The notes under the pieces: model-generated
Told to the model about the DNA's origin: nothing
The model's database searches: none
The model's input: the letters and a program-made list of their open reading frames with translations, nothing else
Shown here: one piece after another, positions 36,827 to 48,200 of the stretch
How the letters are laid out: the number at the start of each line of letters is the position of its first letter
Numbering within the stretch: the stretch's first letter is position 1
Position numbers and translations under genes: made by a program
Source of the DNA: Eublepharis macularius
Lineage: Eukaryota > Chordata > Lepidosauria > Squamata > Eublepharidae
Length of the DNA: 64,000 nucleotides
Reading direction: 5' to 3'
NCBI RefSeq assembly: GCF_028583425.1
Contig: NC_072801.1
Location: 65,177,766-65,241,765 of the forward strand

Positions 36827-36891
36827 CTATTGAATATGGATAGTAGGATTTGAGTCCAGAGGCGCTGTAGAGAGACCAACAGGGTACAAGC

Positions 36892-37125
36892 GAGCCAGTT
36901 TGGCTTAGTGGTTAAGAGTGGCAGATTTTTATTCTGGAGAACTGGGTTTGATTCCCACTATTCCACTTGAAGCCAGGTGGGTGACCCTGGGTCAGTCAGC
37001 TCTCTCAGCCCCACCCCCCACAGAGTGTATGTTTGTGGGAATAATAGTGAGACTGACTTTGTAAGCCGCTCTGAGAGTAGCACTAATCCGTTCAGAAGAG
37101 TGGTATATAAGCATATTATTATAAT
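36892..37125 (+). mobile_element. tRNA-derived SINE (GAGCCAGTTTGGTGTAGTGG type)
   Basis: Starts GAGCCAGTTTGGCTTAGTGG, has B-box GGGTTTGATTCCC, ends in ATTATTATAATTATC. It sits 66 bases upstream of the VKORC1 ZNF143-type motif. Confidence 0.88.
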
Positions 37126-38832
37126 TATCTTTCAGGAGTCAAAGCTTCAGATGTCCATCTCAAGGATATCCCAGCCCCCTTTCCCTGAATGCTCAGCTTT
37201 CATTACAAAGTAAAAAAGGGCAAACCCTCCATTCTCATATGTGTGAATGTTGTAGGAATGCAGTAGGAAATTGCTAGGAAATACTCCCAGTCTTGCTTTC
37301 CGCTGATTCTTCTGGCCAATGCAAAGAAAGACGTAATGTCAAAAGTCACAGGAGGAGGGCAAATGCCGTTTTGAGAACCGGCTGATAATCACAAAGGAGT
37401 GTGCAAATATTTGAGTTTCCCCAGAATTAATTTTTGGCCAAGATGTTGATCAAAACAGAACAAAACAAAGTGTTGGGGGCAAGACTGGAAGAGGCAATAA
37501 ACATGCTTCCGCTGCATGATGGAAAATCCTAGTCTGCAACAGTTTTAAAACAGGACAGAGGAAGTGATACGCAGGCTGGTGCAACCTTAGGGAACCAGGA
37601 CCAAGGTTATCTAGCTCAGATTAATCTGCTTTGAAAACATACAGAGGTTTTTTTTCTCCCTTAACTTTTGTTTACTCCTTTAGAAGAGCCTTGTGAGTGT
37701 AGATTAAGACTAGGATTTTTGGCTCCAAGGTCACATTATTTTCTCATTTAAATATTGCAACTTAATATACTGTGGCTTGGGACCACAACCACCAAAATTC
37801 ATTGGTGGTTTCCATGTGCCCTCTGTGCTTCCAGGTTGATCCTACTGGGTTGTTATGTGTTGTCTAATGTTAGTCCTAGAATTGCTTATGCTGCTCTGTT
37901 TCAGCATTTCTTCAACTCTGTACTGGATTTCTTGCTATGTCTTTGTAAACTTGTATTTATTTACTCTATGGCATTGCTTACCGAAATGTCCTTGAAATTG
38001 ATGGTATTAATCTCACACTATGTAATCCGCCTTGAGTCTCAGTGCAAAAAGCAGACTATAAATAACATAAATAAATAAAATTAGTCACCTTTCCAATATT
38101 TTTCTGTGCCTGTTGCCATAAATTGCATAGCTTAGGAGTTGCGCAACATTGAGAGTTGGGAAGACCCTTGAGGCTCCAAATTCCCCAAAAGATCCTCTTG
38201 TACCATGACCTCAAAGCAGGTATACGCTAACCAATGATTCAGAGCAATGTACTTAATGCCAGTTGTTAAAAGCATGAGCCCCCTCAATGGACTTAGAATA
38301 GTGTAACCCTTTCAAGAATTGCACTGGCAAATTGTTAGGAAATCCCCTTTGCAAACATTGGGCTACTCTTGCAACACACTCCATTTTAGCACTGGTAGCA
38401 GTTTTCCCTTAGCAGAACACAAGGTATACTTATATGTTTCTGCCTAACTGTATTCCCAAACATTTGTTGGTGACTTCAGTCACAATTCATCTCTCAAGAT
38501 ATAAATCTACCTCACAGGGTTGTTGTGAGAATTAAATGGAGGCAAGGAGAAAAATGTAAGTGGCTTTGAGTTCCTATTGGGGAGAAAGGCAAAGTATAAA
38601 TGACATAAATATGTTTATATAAATTTAGCAAAATATAGCACAACTCAAGTATGTTCAGATCTCAGCAACATTATTTTGTCAAATTAATTATCTCTTGACC
38701 AAAATTTCTTAACCAATCATTCAGAAAAAGCGTTACTTAGAAAAACTCAAAAACTGGAACTCTGCATTTTAATTTGTGATTGGTCTAGTCTATTAACATC
38801 TGCCCGGTTACAAAATGTCCTGACTCCATAAT

Positions 38833-38988
38833 GGCTAATTCCGCACGCGTTGAATAATGCACTTTCAATGCACTTTATCAATAATTTGAGGTGGATTATT
38901 TGTTCCGCACACAAAAAAATCCATTCCAAATGATCTATAAAGAGGATTGGAAGTGCATTATCCAACGTGTGCGGAATCACTGTTTCCA
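38833..38988. mobile_element. short MITE with GATTCCGCAC-type ends
   Basis: Left part AATTCCGCACGCGTTGAATA and right part, inverted, GATTCCGCACACGTTGGATA. Inner stretches AATGCACTT repeat in inverted form. The ends resemble those of the 3-bp-duplication elements at 5654 and 48055. Confidence 0.65.
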
Positions 38989-39862
38989 ACTAAGGAAGGA
39001 TCCAACACCAGTGGTTTTTTAAAAATATTTTCAAAAGGGAGAACAGCCATGAATTTGTTGTTGCCCATAACCTTTAGTTCCATCTGCGATTTTTTAGGCC
39101 CCCACTGTGACTTGAACTACCGGCATCAATTCTTCTTTGCTCCATTTCACCAAGTACAAACTAAGGATTTTTCATAATGGCCAGAAGCATCCCCTTCTTT
39201 CTTTTTGCTTATCCAGCCTGAAGAAGAGTTCTGTTACACTCAAAAACTTGCTGGGTACTTTGTGACATTTCAGTTGGCCCTAATAATTAGCCTTGTGTTA
39301 CTTTTAAGATTTTTTTCTAATTTACCATTGTGGCCGCTCAATGCTTTTGTTTTTGTGTAACTGACAAGCATTTATTTTGAATGTATCTTACTATAGCTGA
39401 ATAATTTTAGAACGTATTAAGCTACTTGTATTTTGATCGTAGCTGCTCTGCAGTGTTCCAGCCACCCATCCAAAGTACAAAAATTCTGGCCTCTTAAAAT
39501 CAGTCCTGGAAGATACGCAGGCCTGTAAACATGTACAGGGAGCCTTTATGTCACCATGAATTACGTTCTCTTATTTCTTTCATCCTCACACCTATAGCAA
39601 TTTATTGTTTGCATTATACAGATGGAGGGGTGTGTGAGACACAGCCAAAATATCACAAAATATCACCAGTCTGCACAAATTAAGAAAGTGTTTATTGAAC
39701 AAATGCAAATATTTAAAAAGAGTGTCCACCGGAAGGAGAGTAAAGCTCATAAGATCAACTATTTAAACAGAATTCAGGGACATCAGTATGCAGAGTTGAC
39801 TCTAGTAAAACAAGTTTGGGGGAACAAAGGACGGCAGTGACTATTATTACAAGAGCAAGGGC

Positions 39863-39868
39863 TTTATT
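39863..39868 (-). terminator. candidate polyadenylation signal of the CARD/GTPase gene
   Basis: AATAAA on the minus strand about 710 bases past the stop. A second AATAAA at 39691-39696 is an alternative. Confidence 0.35.
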
Positions 39869-40359
39869 GTGCACATTAAACAATAGAATGGCAGTAAATA
39901 ACATTAATAATTCACCTTCTGAATAAGCTAGATAGACTTGTCCTGTGAACTAACCAATTAGTTTTTAACTCATTTCAGATATCCAGATTCTGCCAACATT
40001 TTTCAACAGCCGTTATCTGTGATTGTTTAGGAGCATCAGGCACACATGGCCCTAATGGAACCTGACTCCCTAGGCTTGTTTTATTGCTAGATAGGATCTA
40101 CAATATAATCTTCATTGTGATTATCTAAGATTCAGACCAGTTTGGAGGCAATACTGGAAGACCACTAACTCTCACCTGGATTTTCCCCAAATTGTCCTGT
40201 TGTGATTTTTCCCAAATAAGAGGGGAGTCAATCTCATTGCATTTTGGATTATTAGCTTTCTTTCAAGGCATTGTGTTTCCCATACATTATTATATCTATA
40301 AAATCCTTCTAGTTCCAGAAACAGACTACGCCTAACTTTCCAGTCTGGGCTTACAAAAG

Positions 40360-40445
40360 TCATTTTTAATTTAATTTAATTTTTAATTTAATTTAATTTA
40401 TTACATTTATATTCTGCCCTCCCTGTTTTCACGGGGAGGGCGGTC
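40360..40445 (-). mobile_element. L2-like LINE 3' tail, inverted
   Basis: TTTAA/ATTTAATTTAATT runs followed by TCTGCCCTCCCTGTTTTCACGGGGAGGGCGG, the tail signature seen also at 9815-9920. Confidence 0.55.
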
Positions 40446-40578
40446 CCCCATAATTATGGTCCCCCATAATTGCAAGAAAAATCAGTGCCAGCTCAAAGCG
40501 ATATAAATCTTAAGGCTGTGGTCATTTTTGTCAGCTATAGAAGTACTTCCAGGCATTTGGGAGTAGCTGAAAAGAGTG

Positions 40579-43500
40579 TTATTTCATATTAAAGGCTTCT
40601 TGGATGCTTTCCAGTGCGTGCTGTTTGGTTAATCTTTTCCAGTCCTCGGGGAGATCAGCAGGAAGAGCTTTGTACTTTTTTGCAAACCGCTGATTGAACT
40701 CTTTGAACACAAATTTCCAGTAATCTGAGGCTGCGATGCTAACATCAGGCTGGATGCGCCAGTCAGGATAGTACTCGCGATAGTTTTTATAAGGATGCAA
40801 TTTTCCAGCTGTATCCAGATTCCTAAACAGTGCATTCGAACTGACACTAGAAGAGCATAGGGAATAAACAAGTACGTTTGTTTTAATGTCACGATACTGT
40901 CCTAAACCTTCAGGTCGATGGACTGATGCAAAATGTTCTTGGTGACTGCTGCCTCCGGCTTCACAGGGGACTTTGCAGAAGGGGCACTGCTTCCCACAGC
41001 CGAATACACGCTTGAAGATTTCATCCTGGGGCTTTAAGGGAATGTTTGAAAGTATCTCTTCAACGCTCATCATAAAATTCCCTGAAAGGATATCTTCTAT
41101 CATTGTAGGGATACAGGCCTGTATCTCAGTTGAGAAGGATCCGGCTTTGGCAGTGTTGTTGAACAGGATGACATCCAAAGTATCCTTGGAAAGGACAAGC
41201 TCTTCACTCATCTCCTGGCAAAAATACTCCAAGAATTCGACTAGCGTCCCAGTTTGGTTCTCATACTTCTCCAGAACCTCTTTTGCTTTCTTCATTGCAG
41301 TAGATAGGATTTCTCTCTCCAAGACAGCTAAATCTTCTCTCTGACTGTAATGGTCTAACAGGTGTGCCTGTATCCAAGATTTCACAAATTCCTCATAATT
41401 GTTTATATACTTGACATAGTTATCAAAATTTCCTTCTTCTAGCAATGTCTTCTGCACTGTGAACTGAAAGAAGCTCCTGCTTCCATACTGGATGGATTGC
41501 CCACTGCTGAGGAGATCATCTACTATTTCTATCCCCAGCCTCTTGTAGAGATGGTCCACCAGAGCTGGTTTCAGACACAGATGGCAAAAATCCTTGGCTC
41601 TCTTCTGACAAGCGTCCTTCTCATAGTAAAGGTCTTTGAAGGTGGAGAAATACTGAGGTTTGAGTTTTTCTAGACGCCGGTGAGGGTTGTTAACCTCGAA
41701 GAATTTGATATGCATCTTCTGAAAAGCATCCGCTGCATCTCCCAGAATGAAATATTTCACATCCACTTCAAAATAAATGGTAGCAGGAAGTTTTTGAAAA
41801 TCTTTTCCTAGAAACCTTTTATTGACCAGTCTCAGCAACTCACGGCAATAGGTTTCATCATAATCTCCTTTTGTGCTGATTTTCTCCGTGACATAGTTGC
41901 TACATACGCAAATCAAGGAGTTGGCGTACTCCTGTAGTTCTTGTTTAATAACGTCCTTAAAAAATAGATCTTTTAATGCTTTCATTAATGATTTTTCTAG
42001 ATAACAATCTTTCACAACGAAAGGACTCCTGTGACAAGCTGAAAAGCACGGTAACTTCTGGAAGATCTGGTTGGCTAGGCCGCCACGTGATTCAAGGTCT
42101 TTTCTGAGCTGAAAGTGGACATCTGCATAAATGTCACGACGGGTTAAGTTGCTAGGTGGCAACTCCAGTAAGCTTTCCTTCCACATTTTCTCAAATTCCC
42201 GATTCAATCCCTTGATATTCAGTTTGCACTGCTTCCTTTTACACTCCTCCAGGAGCTTGTTTACCTTCCCTTCCATGGTTTTCATGTACCTAGCCTGAAG
42301 ACTGTCTATCTTACTCTGTCCCTTGCGTATGAGGATGGCCTGCTGACACTTGCTAATGGAATAGATTTCCAGCTGCTCCCGGAGACTTTTCGCACTCCGG
42401 ATGAAATCTTCTCGGTACTTTTCTATGAGATGCAAGCTCTCTCTGTCACTCTCAAAATAGTTCTGTATGCACTGTATTATTTTTTGCTGGCCATTGTGCA
42501 ATTTCTGATTGGCTTCAAGTCTCAGTTTATCTAATGCACCAGCCTCTATATCTTCCAGGGATTGATTCTGAATTGTAGTATCAGCTTTGGACACCCATAG
42601 ATGCATCTCCTTCTGGAAATCCCACTCCCATTCTGAATACTTCACTGAGAGTTGGTTATAAGCATCAGCTACAAGGCTGTTACGGAAGCTGAAGATAAAA
42701 TTTTCATGCTTTACAGCGTTCCACAGGCTTCTGACCCATTCAACAAACTGGGGGATGTCTTTGGAACATCTGCTTTGGGAGCAGGTTCTCATAAATTCAA
42801 ACAGGGATCTTTTCAAATCTGACACACACTCACTGTATCCCATATTTACTGGAGCCATGGGTGGGACTCCATGCCACAAGCCGGGGATGTACCAGTTGTG
42901 TTTTTCTGGATTGTATTCCATAATATCTGAAAATGAAACTTCCCTGAATTGTTTCTCCATTCTTGCTGCAGCTCCCGTCATTTCGTTGAGCTGTTCCAGG
43001 AGGAATTTCCTATCCCTCATATTCTGATCATGGGCAGAAACATCACTGACATTCTGGTGGACAAACTGGCAATTGGGTTTGTGCCCGGTTTCTTCCATCC
43101 TCAGAAATGCATGGACTACAATTTGCAGGATGTCCTTCATTTCAGTGGCATTCTCCATGGCCAGGTTCACAAGAGTTACGTCACTCAATCCGATCACCAG
43201 GGTGGCCAACTCATTGTCATGTTCATAGCTGTCCTCCAGTTTGGCCAGCTCAGGGGCTTTCAAGCCTTCAGTGTCTATCACCAGGATGAAATCACAACTG
43301 AGTTCTTGCTGAAAGTTCTCCGAGACTCTTAGGAGTGTCATGAATGCCCCTCGGGTACATCGGCCACTGCTGACTGCAAACTGCAGCCCAAACATAGTAT
43401 TAAGAAGGGTGGATTTGCCAGTGCTCTGAACACCCAGAACTGTTAAAACTTTCATCCTGGATTTGCCCCTGAGTTTGGCATGAAGTTCATTCAAAACATC

Positions 43501-45272
43501 TGTTATCCATTGCAGGGGGATGTTAGATGCATCCCCGTCAATCAATTCCATTGGAAACCCTTCCAACATCAGGTCAGCAGCTATTCCTGGTAAATGTATG
43601 AATTGTCTGTGTTTCTCGATAATCTTACCTTCCTTCACCATTGTGTACTCTGCTTCATAAAACTGCCCCAACTCACGCATGAAGTGTTCCACACCTAAGG
43701 AACTGCTGGAAATCAATTCATCCAGCTGTGCCAGCTGTCGTGGATCGTTTTCAGTGGTGTGATAATGTTCTTTATACTTGTCTCTTAATTTTGACAGGTT
43801 TGCCCTAGCGACGCAGTCCAGGTTGAACTTCAGCCATTTTAGGAAATAACATTTCTCCGCTGGTTGAAGCTGTTGTATTCCATTAATAAACTTTGTTATT
43901 CCGTTGGTGAGGTCACACTGATTCTGCTGAGAACGTAGGCTTATCAGTTTTTCTCTTAGGTGGGCTTTGTAATCTTCAGCTGGGGTATCAGCTTGCTTTT
44001 TCATCCTGCATAGTTCTTTCTCCACTTTGGCCAGGTTTCTCCACAAGTCCCCCTGAAGTTTCAGCATTTTCTTCTTGTAGGAGACAACATCTTCTATTTC
44101 TTCAATAATTTCATTGGCATGCAAAATTCCATTCTGACAGTCCTTTCTATCTTCATCAGTCTGGATTCTCAGTTCTTGGCTGACAGTTGCCATTTCTTCA
44201 ATACTGATCACCTTTTGAGGAGAGCTCACAATGTTCCTTATGGTCGACCGGATTTTGTTTACAAATTCTGTGGTATTTTTGTTCTTTTCTTTCACGAATA
44301 TTTGTGATTTGGTCACGCTCAGCAACGGTGCGAGTTTGTTTAGGAACCTCAGGGTTTCCTTTGATTTCTCACCATCAACATTCAAGATAAAATAGTATTT
44401 AGATGCTGAACCCTGGAGAGTTGCTAGCATGTCATACTGTTTTTCAGACATGTTCTCTGTAATGATGAACACAGCCGATGAGACCTCTGTTAAAAAGCTG
44501 AACTGCAACCAGTGTGACTCAGTGTCCCCACGGAGATTTGTAACTGCCACAGGCTCTGGGAAAAGATCTGAACTTTCCCTCCCTCCAGGAAAATACCAGG
44601 AGATTTCTATCAGCCCATTGCTGATCTCTCGTGGTACGCTCCCACACTCCATGTCCCTGTGGACAAAGAAGTCGTGGTGCTGCTGAGGGGAGCTGAGGAC
44701 CTCATTGAGAAGCCTAGATTTGGAGAGGCTGGATGTGCCCATCCGCACAAAGGAAATGGTTGGCATGGAGGTTCGCACCAGACTCTCCTCTCTAAAGCCC
44801 CTCTTCTCTGCCAGGAAGTGAGGCCTCCATTTTCTCACAATATCCCTCATGGCCCAGAGCATAAAGGTGCACTTGGGAGGTGGCAAGATCAAAGGGAGGG
44901 CAAACTGGCACATGGACATTTTGAGGAAGATCTCCTGCTGAAGGAAGCTATCAGAACAAAGCAAAACAGCACAAAGGACATCAAGGGGGTTTATAGAACC
45001 CCCAGAGTCCATTCCCCTCAGAAAGAACCCGTCATCATCCATATCAACCTCCTCGTCTGAATCTTCCTCATCCTGGTGTATAAGGCCTGTATTTCTGGCT
45101 GTCCCACTGAGGGCCATCAGTTTTCTCAAGAAGTGCCATGGTAAATCTTCTGTTGTCTGAGGAGTCATGGTTGTGAGGCTTTCTGAGTTGACTTCCAAGA
45201 TTTCCCTCATGGTAAGTTTCCTGCTGCTTCGCTTGTGGAGACCCAACTTCATCAGGAAGCTTTTAACTCCTC
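40579..45272 (-). CDS. main exon of the CARD/GTPase gene (4.7 kb, uninterrupted)
   Basis: A single 4694-base exon, typical of URGCP and VLIG genes, whose GTPase portion sits in one giant exon. The acceptor is TTTTCCACAG at 45273 and up. The first codons (GVKSFL) precede the first internal ATG at 45252; a transcript starting here would give 1557 residues without a CARD. No stop or frameshift lies in it. The G1 motif is GxxxxGKS (GVQSTGKS), residues 607-614 counted from that ATG. The first module has SKS where a P-loop lysine would be needed, as in VLIG and CARD6. Confidence 0.95.
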
Positions 45273-48200
45273 CTGTGGAAAAGGGAGTTGTTATTACTTA
45301 TGAGGCATAAAAACTTTGGAAGTAAGAGGCGGATTTGCCTGGGGCTGGAGGAGGCTGAGCAAGAGAGCAACAAACATTTTGAAATGTGTGTCAGACAGTT
45401 ACACAATCGGTATCAGGCTGTGTGTCAAAGTTGTGGTTAGATGGTGAAGCATCATAGGCCCTCATTGCAAGAACACATAATTTTGACCATGAGAAGCAGG
45501 GCCTTTACTGCAGTGGCACCTCTTTTTTCTGAAGGGAAATTTGCTTTCCTTCCTCCTCTCAAGGACTCCTTTCCTTTTGGCTTCTTTGTTCACCAGCTTA
45601 CATACTTTTGTACCACATTGGGGAGGAAGTATGTGTGAAGATGAGAAAGCTATTTCACTCTGCCTTCTCACAGCAAAGTAACTATGAATACTGTCAGTTG
45701 TTTTACCCAGGGCAACTGTTTTGGTTGAAGTTATACTGCTGCTTTGTTCCCCAGGCCTTTACTGAGGAACCATTAAGATCTGATTTTAATATTTATAGTA
45801 GCAAAGAGGAATCAGAGGGTGTTAGAAGGTTAAAGGATCCTCTTCTTTCTCAGTGATTCTCTTTTCTAAGAAATTCCCGCCCCTTCTATATATTTATGAA
45901 GGAAACACAGGATAAGACCAACTCGTTCCATCTTTAGATTGTACACATGAAAGAATTAGCTCTACCTACAATGGCTACCTACTGTAAGATTTTAGAAATA
46001 ATATTAATATTCACATACAATGTCACTAAACGGCCTTCTGCAGAAGGAGAAGGGAGTATTGTTCTAAATACTGAGTATATGGGTAGTACAGGAGTGAGTT
46101 AGTCATTTCAGAACTTAATACCTAGCACTGCTTGCTTTGTTCATGTGAAAACAGCTTACTTCAAAGTAACTTTGCATCCAACCTATAATTTTCTTCAAAA
46201 AATTTCTCAGAGAATCCTGGGGCAACCAATCCTCACCATCAAACATTTCTGTCTCCATTGGTTCCTGACCAAGTTCTTGCCCACCAGGTACATTTTCCAA
46301 TTCTTCATCTGAAAGAGGGAAAAAACCCAGAAAATTAAGGAGGAGGATTAGTAGTTACTTGTTATTTAAGACATGAGAATATCATCAAGACAAGCCACAG
46401 GGGATAATATATCAACTTTTGTGTGCTTCCTTCTCTACTCCAGCTACTCGGTGCTGTGCTATTACAGGGAATACTCATGATTGTTCTAAATGCTGAAGGG
46501 GAAGGTTCAGACACGGAATGCTGAACAGCAGAAAGGGAAGTAAAACATCCATTTGGATGAGAGGAAACCACAGGGCTTAGGCTGTGAGGTTCAGGATGGG
46601 CAGAAATCCAAGGAAACAAGATATGGAAAATCCTACATGGGGCCTTGGAAGATGAGGAACTTATGTGATTGGTTGGGCGGGAGGGGGTAAGAATTTCATG
46701 CACCATTCAAAATAAACCAGATACAGGTTTTTGGGCTGGCACAATACTATTTATTTATTTATTTTTAATTTTTATTTACATTATTTATAGTTCATCTTTG
46801 TCACTGAAACTCAAGGTGGATTACAGAGTATAAGTCATTATGATCAATGGCTGGGACATTGAATAAACAAGGCAACAGGGTATGGATTGCAGGAATTTGA
46901 AAACAAGCCGAAATCCAAAGACAGAGCTTAAACAATGTGGAAAACAAAACATAAGCAATTTGATACGACATATGAAACAACATGGAAACTACCCAGTAGG
47001 GTCATACGTACAGCGATAGACACAAGTACACAGTCATATACAGCCCTTGTCCCTTTACCAAAGCATCTATCTGAACCATTTCTTACAGTATGTCCCTATT
47101 ATCTTTGGAAAAAACCCTCCTAAATAACTTGGTTTTGCATAGTTTGTAAAAGTTAAGAGAGTGGAAGCTTCCCTGACCTCTTCTGGCAGGCCATTCCATA
47201 AGGTGAGGGCCACCACAGAGAATGTGTGTGTATGGGCAGCTGTTGATAAAAGGGTTGCAAATGGATTGGTTGCAAATCTGCGGCCTGAAAAATCACAAGA
47301 TTGTTTAAGTGATGTATTTCTGTGAGAAAGGGCCAGCTGCCAACTGGCCAGTCTCCCTCAGCAGGCTATCACTAGTGTTTACTAGCCTCTACAGCATATA
47401 CTATCATCCCAGGATGGCATAGGTTCTGGTGCCATCCCCTTACAGAGCTACTGAGAGCCAGTTTGGTGTACTGGTTAAGAGAGCGGGACTCTAATCTGGA
47501 GAGCCGGGTTTGATTCCCCACGCCTCCACTTGAAGCCAGCTGGGTGACCTTGGGCCAGTCACGGCTCTCTGGAGTTCTCTCAGCCCCACCCACCTCACAG
47601 GGTATTTTGTTGTGGGGATAATAATGCCGTACTTTGTAAACTATTCTGAGTGGGCATTAAGTTGTCCTGAAGGGCGGTATATAAATCGAATGTTGTTGTT
47701 ATTATCAAGAGGGGGAAGGAGTCTAACATGAGAGAATAATTAAAATGTTGGGTGTTCAAATCTCCATTTAGCCATGAAACTCACTGAGTGACTTTAGGCT
47801 TCTTTCTCTCCTTCAGCCTAACACGTCTCACAGGGTTCTTGTCAGAATAAAACAGGAGGGAAGAACCAGATATGTCATTCTAGGACCCTTGGAAGGAGAG
47901 TATGAAACTGTGGTTGGTGGAGGACAAAATACCAGTCTACCTGTCCCTACATAAGATTGCAGAACACCGCTTGCTCCAAGGCTCAAACAGGGATGCCAAC
48001 AGGCCTGAAGAAAAAAAATGTCCTGTCCCTTTAACAGAGGTGTAATAAGATATTGGCCGTTTCCACACAGCTTACCTTTTGCCGGAACACAGCGTGTTCT
48101 CATGCAAAATTGAGCGATAACAGCGTCTTCCTGGCGCAATTTCGCGCATGAAACTCTGTGTTCTGGCAAAAGGTAAGCCGTGTGGAAACAGCCATTATTT

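Larger units (their letters stand above)
36827..39860. other. intergenic region between VKORC1 and the CARD/GTPase gene
   Basis: No exons recognised. It holds a tRNA SINE (36892-37125), an L2-like tail (37755-38078), a SINE-like tail (about 38510-38615) and a MITE with GATTCCGCAC-type ends (38833-38988). Confidence 0.6.

Noticed and set aside
42755-45060. plus-strand frames of 60-133 codons
   Set aside because: They are shadows of the long minus-strand GTPase exon.
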